A DNA stretch of 64,000 nucleotides from Hemibagrus wyckioides (taxonomy: Eukaryota > Chordata > Actinopteri > Siluriformes > Bagridae): the NCBI RefSeq assembly GCF_019097595.1, contig NC_080734.1, positions 6,664,892 through 6,728,891 of the forward strand. The letters run 5' to 3'. Of this stretch, positions 38,026 to 50,200 are shown piece after piece. Every line of letters starts with the position of its first letter. Position 1 is the stretch's first letter. The notes beneath the pieces are model-generated. The model did not search any database and was not told where the DNA came from. It saw only the letters and a list, made by a program, of their open reading frames with translations. A program made the position numbers and the translations under genes.

Positions 38026-38696
38026 GTTTCTTTTATATGATTTAATCTCTTCAGCCCGTAGCTCAAAGAAAGCTGGTGTGCAAAAGCTCAACTACTCAAA
38101 ACAAACTGACAAAAGTCACTACTCACTAAGTCTCATGAGGTAGAATACAAATGCAAGCGCTTTTAATAACAAAAAGTCTCAAAAATAGGAACAAGGTAAA
38201 ACTGTTGGAAGGCAAAACGTCAGGTAAACTTGTGTCAAAACTGGCAACAGGAATAAACAAATATCAAAGCTCGACAAACTACATAATCGCAGGAATGAAC
38301 AAACAACTTATTGACATACCACAGCTAAGAAACAGAGCATAAACCTCACAACGAGGAGCTGAAGCTAAATATACATAATTGTACACAGGTGAAAAAATGG
38401 CCATATTTGTTGAAAAGTGATGTTACGCGACAACAAAACTGGACCAGTTCTTGAAGCAATCCCTTAAAAAGCTTCAAATTGTCATCTTATACATAAATAA
38501 AGGAAAACGACACAATCATAGATATGGTGCATCAACTATAAACGTGACTTCACAGCACAATATGCGGAAATTGTGAAAGGATGTGGATTAAAACCATATT
38601 AGTGCTAATCTGAATACATCAAATTCAATGTAAAATAATACTTACACTAAGGGTGTACTTACTGTATTATTATTAATAAAAAGTATGCACAAATGA

Positions 38697-39070
38697 TTCA
38701 GTTCAATTCAGTTTTATTTGAATAGCACTTTTAACAATGGACAATGTCTCAAAGCAGCTTTACGGAACATAAGAAATATATTTCAAAAGCTCAAAAAGAC
38801 AAAAAGTTAAAGATTAATATTAGACTTATATTTAAATTTATTTGCATTAATTCCTAATGAGCAAGCCTGAGGAAAAACTCTCTTAGATGGTAAGATGAAG
38901 AAACCTTGAGAGGAACCAGACTCAAACAGGAACCCATCCTCATTTGGGTGATGAGCTTACAGCACCTGGTATTCCCAGGTAGTCTCCCATCCAAGTACTA
39001 ACCAGGCCCGACTACTTATCTTCCAAAATCAGATGAGATCGGGCGTTCTCAGTATGGTATGGCTGTAAGC
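38697..39070 (-). mobile_element. 5S-rRNA-derived SINE
   Basis: On the minus strand a 5S-like head (39070-38955) is followed by a body with GGTTCCTCTCAAGGTTTCTT and a tail AATGGACAATG.../TGTTAAAAGTGCTATTCAAA-type, ending AACTGAATTGAAC. The head plus unrelated 3' body identifies a SINE3-type retroposon. Confidence 0.85.
38955..39070 (-). pseudogene. 5S rRNA-like sequence (SINE head)
   Basis: These 116 bases align end to end with vertebrate 5S rRNA, starting GCTTACAGCCATACCATACT and ending ACCAGGTGCTGTAAGC. There are several changes in loop and helix III and a 2-base deletion near AAGTAGTCGGG. The pol III internal box (AGTACTTGGATGGGAGAC) is kept. No oligo-T terminator follows directly, so it is not a working 5S gene. 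Confidence 0.85.
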
Positions 39071-39887
39071 ATATTTGTGAAAAAGTCTTCAGACCCCACA
39101 AATTAGCAGCATTTTCAGCGACCGCTTTGAGATATCTTTATGAAGTAAGGATCAAGTCAGATAGAGCAGCTAGAAAGTGCCATGGATATTTGGTTTGCAA
39201 AACATTATATTGCAATGTTTGACTGTTATGCCAAGGCCATGAGCACCACACACACACAAAAAAATCCAGAGTCTGCTGTGTGGTGTCAAAATCCAGAAGG
39301 TACTTGCAAAAAGAATTATATAATACAGGCATAAAGCAGACTCTCCTTGTCCAAGTGGTCCATCAAACATCTCCATCCCAGTGCAAACCCATGCTAAATC
39401 ATGCCAAAGCTTGCAACACTTTCATACTTCAGTATTTCAAAAGAGTCAGTAGTCATAAAATGTTGCTGACAATAAGATAACAGCAATGAAAAGTTCGGAG
39501 AGTCGATCATGAAACTATTTTTTTTTTATATCACTGCTTGACTGGTCTCACCATTTCTCAGGGTACAAGGAATCAAGTGATTTCAACACATTTGCTCGAT
39601 CTGTGTCTGTTTTAAGTAAAAGAATATCATGATGCCATATTAGATCCATGTGCAATATAATCTATGAATAGACAGCGATGCTGTATGCCATTGTAACCAC
39701 ATACTGTCATTTTGCCTTCATTTTTTTATACTCCGAATTATTTTTTCCATTGATCAGCAGTATGTGTTCGCACCCTTGTTTGCCAAATTGTATTCACTGA
39801 CAAAAATAACACAATTTGACAAACAAATATAGGTCTGGGAATTATATAATACCCATTAAAGGAACAGTTTCCTCCCAGTCCATGCTG

Positions 39888-39895
39888 TATAAATA
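39888..39895 (+). promoter_or_regulatory. TATA box of the third FABP gene
   Basis: TATAAATA lies 107 bases upstream of the start codon, with CCTCCC at 39871-39876 just before it. This matches the pyrimidine-plus-TATA arrangement of copies 1 and 2, though it is less similar. Confidence 0.65.
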
Positions 39896-40001
39896 TGGGA
39901 CTGTATGATTTGGCTGTTGGAGATTCACATAATTCCTGAGCTGCATTGATTATGAGCGTAATAAATAACAATAGAAGAATTGTTTCTATATAAACAGCAA
40001 A

Positions 40002-41330
40002 ATGGATGTGTTCTTTGGAAAGTGGAAACTTGTCAGTAAAGAAAATTTCAGTGAATATCTGACGGCACTTGGTAAGGGTCTTTAAATTGTATTTTTGTAT
40101 AACCTCCCAAATGTAAATAAATTGTATAACCTCCCAAATGTTTTTGCATCCATATTTTTCATGCAAAATTACTTTTATACAAAATTACTTCTTGCTTTCA
40201 CAGGTGTTAAACAGGAACAAATCAAGATTGCCGAAATAATTACACCAATTTTAACCTTTTACCAAGATGGGGAATTTATCGTTATGAAAACAGAGACCAG
40301 CGTTTATACTGGAGAAGTCTGGTTCAGGCTGGGTGAAGAATACTTCGAACTAAGCAGAGATGGCAGACAATGCACGGTAAAAAATTCTAAATCATTTAGT
40401 AGTCATATTACTGTCCTACATTTAGTAGGACATTTTGGGTATTTTTTTGTACTGAGAGCTTTAAATATAAACTTTAATCTCGTTAAACTTCTATTAAATC
40501 ACTGAACATTGTCATGAATACGAACTGAAAAGGACTTGGGATTCTGTCATGCATAATCACAAAATAGCCAAAATAATTATTAGCCAAATTATTTGCAAAT
40601 AGAAAATGTGCTAGATTCATAATGATTCCCCTTTATGGGGGCAGTCAAAGTGCAGTAGTTGGGCTACAGATTGAAAGGTTGTGAGTTGAAATCCCAGGCT
40701 CACTAAGCAAGTTATATCAAGTAACTTTGGATAAAAGGATCAGCCACATGAGAGGAAATATAAATGCAGAGTAGTTCTGTTACAAACAATTAACGCCTCT
40801 GAATGAAGTCCACAGCTAATTATATGAAATTATATTACCAAACCAAGTCTGGGTAAAAGACTTGAGAAAAAAAAGGAAAAGAAACTGGCCAGCAAAAGTC
40901 AGTGAATGAGTAAGGAGAGCATTAATTAGAGAAGTGCCTTTAGGTTAATCACACATAGGTTACACTACAAAACATGGAAATATGGTTTAATATGTGAAAA
41001 GAGAGATTAATACTTAAGCAAAGCACTGTATAGTAAAATAATCATTGCTGTAAATCTCTCCATAACCTCACACAAGCCTATTTTCTAGAACGTCGTAACC
41101 CTGGATGGATATAAACTAGTACTGGTGCAGAAGTGGGATGGCAAAGAAACCACAATCGTTCGGGAGATCAACGGCGAAAACATGATCGCGGTAAGCATGT
41201 GTTGATTTGTGAAGCTGGCTTCATGCAGTGTAATAGGCTGAATGACATGTATTAACATATTGTTCTTTGTATTTTGCAGACACTGACCTTTGAAAACACT
41301 GTTTCCACCATCACCTATAATAAGGTATAA
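40002..41330 (+). CDS. Fatty-acid-binding protein, brain (FABP7)-like, copy 3
   Basis: Exons 40002-40071, 40204-40376, 41089-41190 and 41280-41330 (stop TAA) encode 131 residues, starting [20 protein letters not shown]. Exon 3 is closest to ordinary FABPs ([18 protein letters not shown]), with Arg106 kept. Arg126 is replaced by Ile while Tyr128 is kept, so the triad is broken at a different place from copies 1 and 2. The second portal helix reads [15 protein letters not shown] and lacks the usual sequence. The GTAA donors and AG acceptors are all present. A tRNA-derived SINE fragment sits in intron 2 near 40640-40745. AATAAA occurs at 41420. It ends about 2 kb before smpdl3a on the same strand. 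Confidence 0.91.
40640..40745 (+). repeat. tRNA-derived SINE fragment in FABP copy 3 intron 2
   Basis: GAAAGGTTGTGAGTTGAAAT and CCCAGGCTCAC match the 2963 SINE head; the tail is decayed. Confidence 0.6.
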
Positions 41331-42264
41331 ATGATGGACCACATTCCAGTCTAGAAGCATGTTTTAATGCAAATATCACAATTATACTTCATTCTATTCC
41401 ACCAGAAGCCCAACATATAAATAAATCCCAAATCAGATTGTTAAAAATGTGTGGTTGTTTCTATCTAATGACAAATGACTACAATTCACTCTGGCCTTTT
41501 CTGAAATCATAATTAAATCACAATCTAGCATTCTATTTGTTCTTTTGTTTCATTGCTTATGCTCTCTGATATTTTCTTTGTCCACCCTGACCCTTTCACT
41601 GATTCCTGGGTTCCTAATACAGACAATTTTATAAATCAATGCAAGAGGTTTAGTACCTAAAATGGAAGAACGTCATATTTGGGTTGAAATTCTCTACACT
41701 CAGATACTGTATCTGTAAATCTGGCAATATGTGACCAAATAAGCAACAAATGGTACATCTACATATATAAAACAATATTTTTTTCCCATCTGTGTGTGAA
41801 TATAAGTCCAATATTAACCGATGCCAGAATGAATACTTTCATGGTGGATAAGTGGCAAAATATCTAAGCAAGGCTGGACGGTGGGTGCCAATGTTTACAC
41901 CTGGAGAGCTGATGTAAATCAATATTGAGCAAACTGTAATTTATGTGAAGATATTTTAGTTTAATAGTGAAAAAGCTTGATTTTGGCAAGAGGAAAACTC
42001 CTAAATGATTTGAAAGAGAGCTTGTTATTAGGAACAGAAGCTTCAGTCACAAACCCACCTGTGCTTAGATCTATGGTTATCAGAACATGGCTGAAAACTC
42101 TGGAAAAGTGCACAGACCACAATGACCATGATACTCAAGCATTAGAACAAAAGAGCAATTGTTTTTCAGGTGTAACTGTTCTACACAGTATATATTCAAT
42201 ACAATAGCAGCAGTAGCTTTTGACTATACAGTCTGGTGGAGCAGAACAACATTAATCAAATGTT

Positions 42265-42510
42265 GTTGTTCTTCTTTCTGCTGCTCCCTGTTCGGGGTTG
42301 CCACAGCGGATCATTTAGTCCACACGTTTCATTTTGGCACAGGTTTTCGTTGGATGCCCTTCCTGATGCAACCGTCCCATTTAATCCAGGCTTGGGACTG
42401 GCACTGAGAGTTAACTGTTCAGTGGCAGCGCCAGTGCCCTGCCTGGGAATCGAACCCAGGCCATGGCAATGAGAGAGCGGGATCATATCGCTGGACCACT
42501 AGGAGGCTAA
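42265..42510 (-). repeat. tRNA-Glu-like SINE
   Basis: The minus strand begins GCCTCCTAGTGGTCCAGCGA and contains GGGTTCGATTCCCAGGCAGG, so both pol III boxes are present. The clover-leaf is like tRNA-Glu but has extra bases. The body ends GCAGCAGAAAGAAG. It is too degenerate at the acceptor stem for a tRNA gene. Confidence 0.65.
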
Positions 42511-42602
42511 CAACATTGATCAAATAAAAATGTTAATTAGCTCATTATTTACATCAGATGTACTGGAAGCAGGAAAAATACTAAATTGTGCAACATGCAC
42601 TC

Positions 42603-42905
42603 TGTTGGCTTCACACCTTTGGTGCTCGATCATGGAGTTGTTCTCCTAGTGCTTGAGGGGTTTCCTCCAGGCTCTCCAGTTCCCTCTCCCTGTCCAAAGA
42701 CATGCCTTGTAGGTTGAATGACATCACTGAATTGTCTGTAGTGTTTGAGTATGTGTGTGATTGTGCCCTGTGATGGATTGACCATCCACTTTGTTCCCCT
42801 TGTCCCCTGGGATAGACCCTAGGTTCCTTATGACCCTGTGTAGGCTAAACATTACTTTTTTTAATTGTACTGCATCCTATCTGATCTTTAATATTGTTGT
42901 CTATG
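42603..42905 (+). repeat. Dispersed SINE/LINE-tail repeat
   Basis: GGTTTCCTCCAGGCTCTCCA, GTCCAAAGACATGCCTTGTA and GCCCTGTGATGGATTG are a well-known fish repeat body. Similar pieces occur at 5462-5625 and 47268-47430. Confidence 0.6.
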
Positions 42906-43232
42906 TAGTAGATTTGTTTATGTTGTAATTTTCTTTTCATTTCTTCTACTTCTGTACACGTAGGAACTCCTGGCTCTGATATTTACTAAAATATAAAAGT
43001 CTTATCTTGTATCTGATCTAATTATAGTCATTAAAACATATAACATTAAACTATAAATTGTATATATTTTGATATATATGCTGAGATAAAACAAAAACAA
43101 AGATTTTACTCTTTATGTGTAAGGCATAATGATAGACACGAGGACACTGCCCTCTAGCGGTTGAATGAAATTCAACTCTTTAGCTGTTCCAGTAAAAGAA
43201 ATAGCCAGTCCATTCCCGGGACTGCGTGAAAG

Positions 43233-43238
43233 CACGTG
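43233..43238 (+). promoter_or_regulatory. E-box (CLEAR-like) with adjacent ETS-type site upstream of smpdl3a
   Basis: CACGTG in the context AGCACGTGATC lies about 85 bases upstream of the smpdl3a ATG, and ACTTCCTG follows at 43249-43256. The GCACGTGAT core resembles the CLEAR element bound by TFEB/TFE3 at lysosomal genes. No TATA box is evident. Function is inferred from position and motif only. Confidence 0.4.
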
Positions 43239-43321
43239 ATCTCTGGTTACTTCCTGTTTGGGTTTTCGACTTTGCCCTTAACAGCAGTAGGATCAGATGT
43301 GAGCGGTGTTTATGTGAAATA

Positions 43322-43564
43322 ATGGGGCTGATCTTGTTTTGTTGGGTTGCTTCGCTCTTGTACCAGCAGATTTGTGCTGCACCAAGTAATGAGGGCTTTA
43401 AAAAGAGACCTCTGCTGGATATAAGTAAGTATATTGTATGTTTTCTGCTTGACTTGCTGCCAAGGCTTAGAATACCATGTGCCATTTAAATAGAGATTTA
43501 TTTGTTTAACACTTTTAACAATGGACAATAAAAACAAGGCAGATTCAGAATAGATTTATTTATT

Positions 43565-43618
<54 letters not shown>

Positions 43619-46600
43619 AAAATACCCTTGGACGATATGAGGAAGAAATCTTGAGAGGAACCAGACAGATCAGGGAACTCATCCTCATCTGGGTGACACA
43701 GCAGAGTGTGATTATAAAATCATTTCTCTTTTATAACTGTCTACTATATTCTCACTGGTGGAGATTTGAGTGCAAAAAGCCCTAAAAAGTCATCATTGCA
43801 AAATCTTTCGGTATCAGTTGCAGTCCAAAAGCCCTCTTTATGGTGATGGTACCATCCACAGTAAGCTCATGTATCTCCTGACTGTCCAAATTGAGACATC
43901 CTCAGCAGCAGCAAACGGTTTCCACTGTCTAGTTTGTATGCCTCTCATTACGTCCTCATTTGCCAAATATTAAAATATTTAACTCTAAGCCAGCAAATCA
44001 TGCTATAAGTGTAATATGAAAGATTTCTAAGGAATGGGAAAGAAACAGACAAGTAAAGTCAAGTGGCTTTACTGTCAGTGAAATGTCAGCCAGTGAAGTA
44101 AAACAATGTTCCTCCAGGATCATGGTGCTACATGAGGCTATACAAGACTAAATAAAGGGCAAAAAAGATATGAGAGTATAATAATAATAAGTGCTGTAAA
44201 AGTAGCGTACAAAAATATGATGAATATGATGAATATGAGAAATACAGATGGTCGATAAAATATCTTTTTGAGATATTTTTTGTTTTGTTTCTCTTTGAGA
44301 TCCAGGATGTCAAATCTTTACTAAAAAAAATGCTATAAATTGATGTTTGGATTTTTATTTAATAGCACGACTGAGTCACATGACCATGAGAAAGACCATG
44401 AGAAAGTCACAAAGAACGCACAATTTTCCGTAGCTGTATCAGAGAAGTGAAAGATGTGAGAAGGGGAAAGTACTCTAGCTTCTTAGAGAATCTAGTTGTT
44501 TAGTTTCGTGACAATATGAAGAGTCGGGATCAGATGAATTAATATTCACTGCTCGGTTAATGTAATTTTATACAGAATGCAAGAAGAAAGTGAGTAATAT
44601 CAGTATCAGGGGCAAGTTACTTTAAGATATAATAGAATAGAATAGAATAAATTAAGTTAATAGAGTAAATTAAGCTCTGTACATTTAAAAATAAAAAAAT
44701 ATATATACAAAAAATGCAGAGGGGATGCAATACATGGTGTGAAAATCTGTATAGAATAGAAGCCTTTATTTGTCACATATTCATTACAGCACAGTGAAAT
44801 TCTTTCTTCACATATCCCAATTTTGGAGGTTGGAGTCAGAGCGTAGGGTCAGTCATGATGCAGCACCCCTGGATCAGTGAGGGTCAGGGGCCTTGCTCAG
44901 GGTGGTGGCAGCTTGGTGGTGCTGGAGCTTGAACCCTGATTCTCAGATCAACAACCCAGAGCCTTAACCACTTGAGCCACCACTGCCTCACAGTACAGTA
45001 AAATACTGTGGTGACCCCGAACCGGGAGCAGCTGAAAAAAACAACAGCAACTACAACTAGAATGAATCTCCTGATTGCATAATTGCGCTGTTTGACCCTA
45101 TAGTACACAGTTATAGAAGAGAAACGATTTATATTCACACTCACCATGTCACCCTGATGAGGAGTTTCCTTTTGAGGCTGGTTCCTCTGAAGGTTTCTTC
45201 CTCATATTGTCTCACAGAGTTTTTTTTCCTCACCATTGTCACCTTTGGTTTGCTTAGGGGGGAAAGATTTATACATTTAAAACGATTATACCCAGGACTT
45301 AAAGATAGTTTCTGTTTGTATTTACAGGTTTTATTAGCTAATGATTATATTATATTTATTATATTATATATTATATTATATTATATTATATTATATTATA
45401 TTATATTATATTATATTATATTATATTATATTATATTATATTATATTATATTATATTATATTATATTATATTATATTATATTATATTATATTATATTATA
45501 TTAGAGTTGCTACAACTTGTCTTTGTTTCTGTTTAATTCTGCCTGATTATTTCTGCCATAATACTTTTTTTTGTGATTGTTAATGCTTCATTTTACTGTT
45601 GTGCTTTTTTATTTTTAAAATTTTTACGTGATTGTTTTTGAGGAAAACTACTTGAATTTGTGAAGTCGTAAGCATGAGGATTCTCCTACCAGTGAAGACA
45701 CATGTAATGACTTTCTCTTGTAGCTGTACTCATGTTTTAGACACGTGAGTGGAAGAGGGTGTTGACTGAATGCGTAATGTGATGTCATATTGGCCGAAAT
45801 CTACAGAAAGTGTAGAAAAATTGCAAATGTTTGATTTCGCGTTAATTTTCAATGATAACTGCAATAATCCCATGGCTGTCAGTTAAATTAATGTATTTAG
45901 ACACTCCTTCACACCTAGAGGCAGTTTAGTGTAGCCATTACACCTGTATGTCTTTTGGATGTGAGAGGAAACCCGAGAATCCCGAACCCCACAGACACCA
46001 CTGAGCTCAGGATCGACTCAGGAACACTGGAGTAGTAATCCGCTCCACTACCAGTTTGCAGCGCTGCACTTTATGTTCTAAAGCACTGATTCCAATTACA
46101 GGTAAATTCTGGCATATCTCTGACCTGCACATCGATCCTACTTACCACATCACCGAAGATCGCACCAAAGTGTGTTACTCCTCGAAGGGCTTTCCTGCAT
46201 CCGATCCAGGAATCTTTGGAGATTTCATGTGCGACTCTCCGTACCAGCTCATTCTGTCTGCCTTCAGTTATATGAAAAACGTGGACCTCGAGCCTGAATT
46301 TATGATCTGGACTGGGTAAGAAATTCAAATATACCATATTTTCTTTCCTGTTGTTAAACAGTAAGCATACATATGAGTTCATTTCATTTCTTGACTATAT
46401 GACATGAGGATTTTCCTCAGCACATCTATAACATTGTGTGTAGTCCATGTTCAAGTATATAAGGTCATCATTTCTGTGATTTATAGCGCAATCATACAGG
46501 CCATTTTATTCATCCCACAGATTCTCTTAAAGATCAGCCTGATCTCTATCAGCTTCCTAGTTTTGTAGTCAGATCAGGTTCCAAAGTTTCAACTTTCATG

Positions 46601-47201
46601 TAAATACCATCATCAACAGTATTAAGCTCGTCATCACGCACATCGCTAATTAGCTCAAACGAGTCTCTGCTGTAGCTCAGAGCAACTTGGTCGTATCACT
46701 ACATTGCATTCTTGAACTTTTGAGTCTGACTCAAAAGCAGCTTCTTTTATGGCTTAAAAGCAAAGATCTCCCTTCTACTGGGATGCAGTAGCTGGTTAAT
46801 AAATTACACTGCTGCATTAACATATTTACACACCTGAATCCACAACTTAACTTGTGTTAAATTTCTGCTCTTTTGTGTAGAGACAGCCCTCCACATGTTC
46901 CAGCAGATAAGCTGTCCACAGACACTGTGATAAATATGATCAGCAATATGACGCACACCATACGCCAGTTCTTCCCTCAGCTGCCGGTGTACCCTGCTCT
47001 GGGCAATCATGACTACTGGCCACAGGTATTCCACCTCTTTCCTCAGAGTCAGGCCGGTCCTTTATTACTGTTACTGCTATTGAATGTGAAAGAAAGTTAA
47101 GAAGTACAGATGACATGTTTTATTTGCTTGTGCGTTGCTGTGATCTCCTTCACAATGTGGCGGTCCAGGGGCAATGGGTGTTAGCAGATCAGTTGTTGAA
47201 T

Positions 47202-47241
<40 letters not shown>

Positions 47242-50200
47242 GTTTACATGGTTTGCGTTAGTAACTGTCACGCCTTGCACCCCTGGGTTGCGGGGTTGAT
47301 TCATTCCCACCTCCACCCGGTTTGCATGGAGTTTGGATGTTCTCCCCATGCTTCAGGGGTTTTCCTCCAGGTTCCTCTCCCAGTACAAAGACATGCTCTG
47401 TACGCTGAATAACATCTCTAATTTGAAATTTGCATCAATTTTCTCATTTAGGATCAACTTCCAGAGAATGAAAATGATATTTACGAGGCTGCAGCCAAAT
47501 TTTGGTCTCCATGGCTACAACCAGAAGCCCTTGTTACTCTGCGTAAAGGTATATTATGAATGATTTCCTGATCTTTCCTTCAGTGGAATTTTTTTGGGGA
47601 CGTATATCAACCTCAAGAAATGTTCAAGCGTTTTAAAATTTGGACACTTCCAAAACTGAACAGGGTTAAATTTGCATTTCGATCTGACTGAGGCAAAGAC
47701 CGGTATTATGGCGAGCCATATCTACTTGCTTGCTTCATTCAAATTGAATTAATTAGGCTTTCCACATGATCAAAGCATAATATTTCCTGTGAGCGTATAA
47801 GTTTTACGAAAGTGAAGTTTTACGTCTACGTTTAAGCGCGAAGTTTTACGTCTTCATTTTAGACTGCCTTTTTTCTCCTCACACAACATATTCTCTATAG
47901 GAAGAAACAAGGCAAGATTAAAAGATGTCAAATTTATGGTTTCTTATGCTGCATTCACATATACAACATCTCGAGGCAAGAAAACAAAAGCTGGTGACTT
48001 CCGCCGACATGAGTGACCAGCAACAAAACAAACTTATTGAAAGTTTGAGTTTATGCAAATATGGAGCTACCAATGGGAGTGATCCTTGGCAAAGAGCACA
48101 CACTCCTTCTCCTTCATCTCGTATAATATGATGCAGATATACACTGCTGAATTTTAAACACAAATGTCAAATCTCCCTCCTGATTTTTACTGGCAGGAAA
48201 AAATGATGGAAAGCTTGTTGTGCCACCCTCCAATAAACGTTACTATGGCAACCAGTAGTACGAACACCTACTGGCTCCTTCACTTAAATCACTGTGTGTG
48301 TGTGAATGTAACTTAGGTGAATTTAGGTAAATTAGATGGTTAATAAAGTGTTATACTGTACAAACTATACATATTTTACACATTATAATTCTTTAGACAG
48401 AAACGTGGTTACTTGAAAACTTTCTCACGCTGTCAAGTGAGGATTTCACATTTTTCTGTACATATTGAAAAGGAAAAAAAAAAGAAAATGGTTACTAATA
48501 CTAATATGGTTACTAACTAATAAAAACTAATGTATTGGTGCTTTTAATTTGTCATTGCAACAAAGAAATACCTGAATTCACTTTAGAAGTAGGTAGAGAG
48601 GGCTTGAGATACTGTTAGAGTAGCACCATGTACATTTTCTGTTCAAGTGATACCTGTCTCTCCGTCTCTCTCTCTTTATTTTTAACTTCCACAACAGGGG
48701 GCTTTTACTCTCAGCTGATTAAGCCTGGACTCCGGCTGGTGAGCCTCAACACAAACCTTTACTACAGTCCCAACAAAGTTACAGTGAACATGTCGGATCC
48801 AGCTGGCCAGTATCAGTGGCTGCAGGACACGCTGGAGCTTTCCAAACAGAACATGGAGAGGGTAAAGACAATCCAGATATTTCTATTTTATACTGCTTTT
48901 ATTAAGATCAACTGACATATTTTCAGGACTCATTTTAGTCCCAGGTATTTATTTCTCATTTAAAAGTGGACTTGTTAAAATAGTTCTAGAATTATATGTG
49001 CCAATAAGAACAAGCGTGCTTTATAAATGTTGATTTTTTTCTTCTGTGTATTTGCAGGTCTATGTGATTGCTCATGTCCCGATTGGTTACCTGCCCTTCG
49101 CTAAAAGCACCACAGCCATGAGAGAAGGCGACAACGAAAAACTCGTGAACATATTCCGCAAATACAGCGACATTATTCAGGGACAATTTTACGGTCACAC
49201 TCATCGAGACAGTCTGATGGTTCTTAAGGATCGTAAAGGTAATGTATTTCCTCTAAATAGAAGACTGTTCGGTATATTAAAAATATAATCCCATTATCAC
49301 TCTATCGGGAACAATCAGTACTGGTGCTGGAGATAAAACACGCGTAAGCACAGCACAGTGCACACTCATCACAATTAGTGCAGTTTGCCTTTTCTCGAAA
49401 TGATTGCTGGATGTCACGTTTTCACTCTGAAGAACACGAGTTCCCTTTTAAGTTGAGGTTTCTTCCTCATTCGGTCGTGGAAGTTGCCTCTTGCTTGCTC
49501 AGTATGAGTCAGAATTTACATTCGCAGTTCTGTAAAGCTGCTTCATGATGATTTTTATTGCACTCAACAATTATAACAGAATGAAGTGAAATATTATTGA
49601 AGTGTCTGAATCGGCTTCCCTGTTAGGGCTTTTACTTTTTAAGGAAATCATGATGTAGAACGGCAAAAATGGGAGCCCTTCATCATCTACACCAGAGAAT
49701 GGGAGTGCAGTAGGAAAAGTATGCAAGAAGGAATCACCAGAGAGACTCAGACGTCTACTGCTTGGAGCAGAGTTACACAATAATGCCAAAGGTTTTGGGA
49801 CACCCCTCCAAATCATTGAATTCAGGTGTTGCTTTTCAGGGTTGGGCTCGGCTCTTTAGTTCCAGTGAAAGGAACTCTTAATGCTTCAGCTTATCAAGAC
49901 ATTTTGGACAATTTTATGCTCCCAACTTTGTGGGAACAATTTGGGGATGACCCTTTCCTGTTCCAAGGTCCATAAAGACATGGATGAGTGAGTTTGGTTT
50001 GGAGGAACTTGACTGGCTTGCCTCAACCCGATAGAACACCTTTGGGATGAATTAGAGCAGATACTGTGAGCCAGGTCTTCTCATCTAAAATCAGTGCCTG
50101 ACCTCACAAATGCGCTTTTAGAGGAATGGTCAAAAAATTCCCATAAACACACTCCTAAACCTTGTGGAAAGTCTTCCCAGAAGCTGTTACAGCTGCAAAG

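Noticed and set aside
38955..39070. Functional 5S rRNA gene
   Set aside because: It has a 2-base deletion, several helix changes, no direct oligo-T terminator and a SINE body attached at its 3' side.
16626..41330. Assignment as PKIA with an FABP4/5/PMP2 cluster (8q21-type region)
   Set aside because: smpdl3a downstream, Val rather than Tyr at PKI residue 8, and a FABP7-like exon 4 in copy 2 favour the 6q22-type PKIB-FABP7-SMPDL3A block.
42440..42510. tRNA-Glu gene
   Set aside because: Pol III boxes are present but the acceptor stem and spacing are off, and a SINE body follows.
43226..43489. 87-codon frame spanning the smpdl3a start
   Set aside because: It runs through the exon 1 donor into the intron; the real start is the internal ATG at 43322, which begins the signal peptide.
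45157..45583. Long hydrophobic Ile/Leu/Tyr protein
   Set aside because: Translation of the TTATA satellite.
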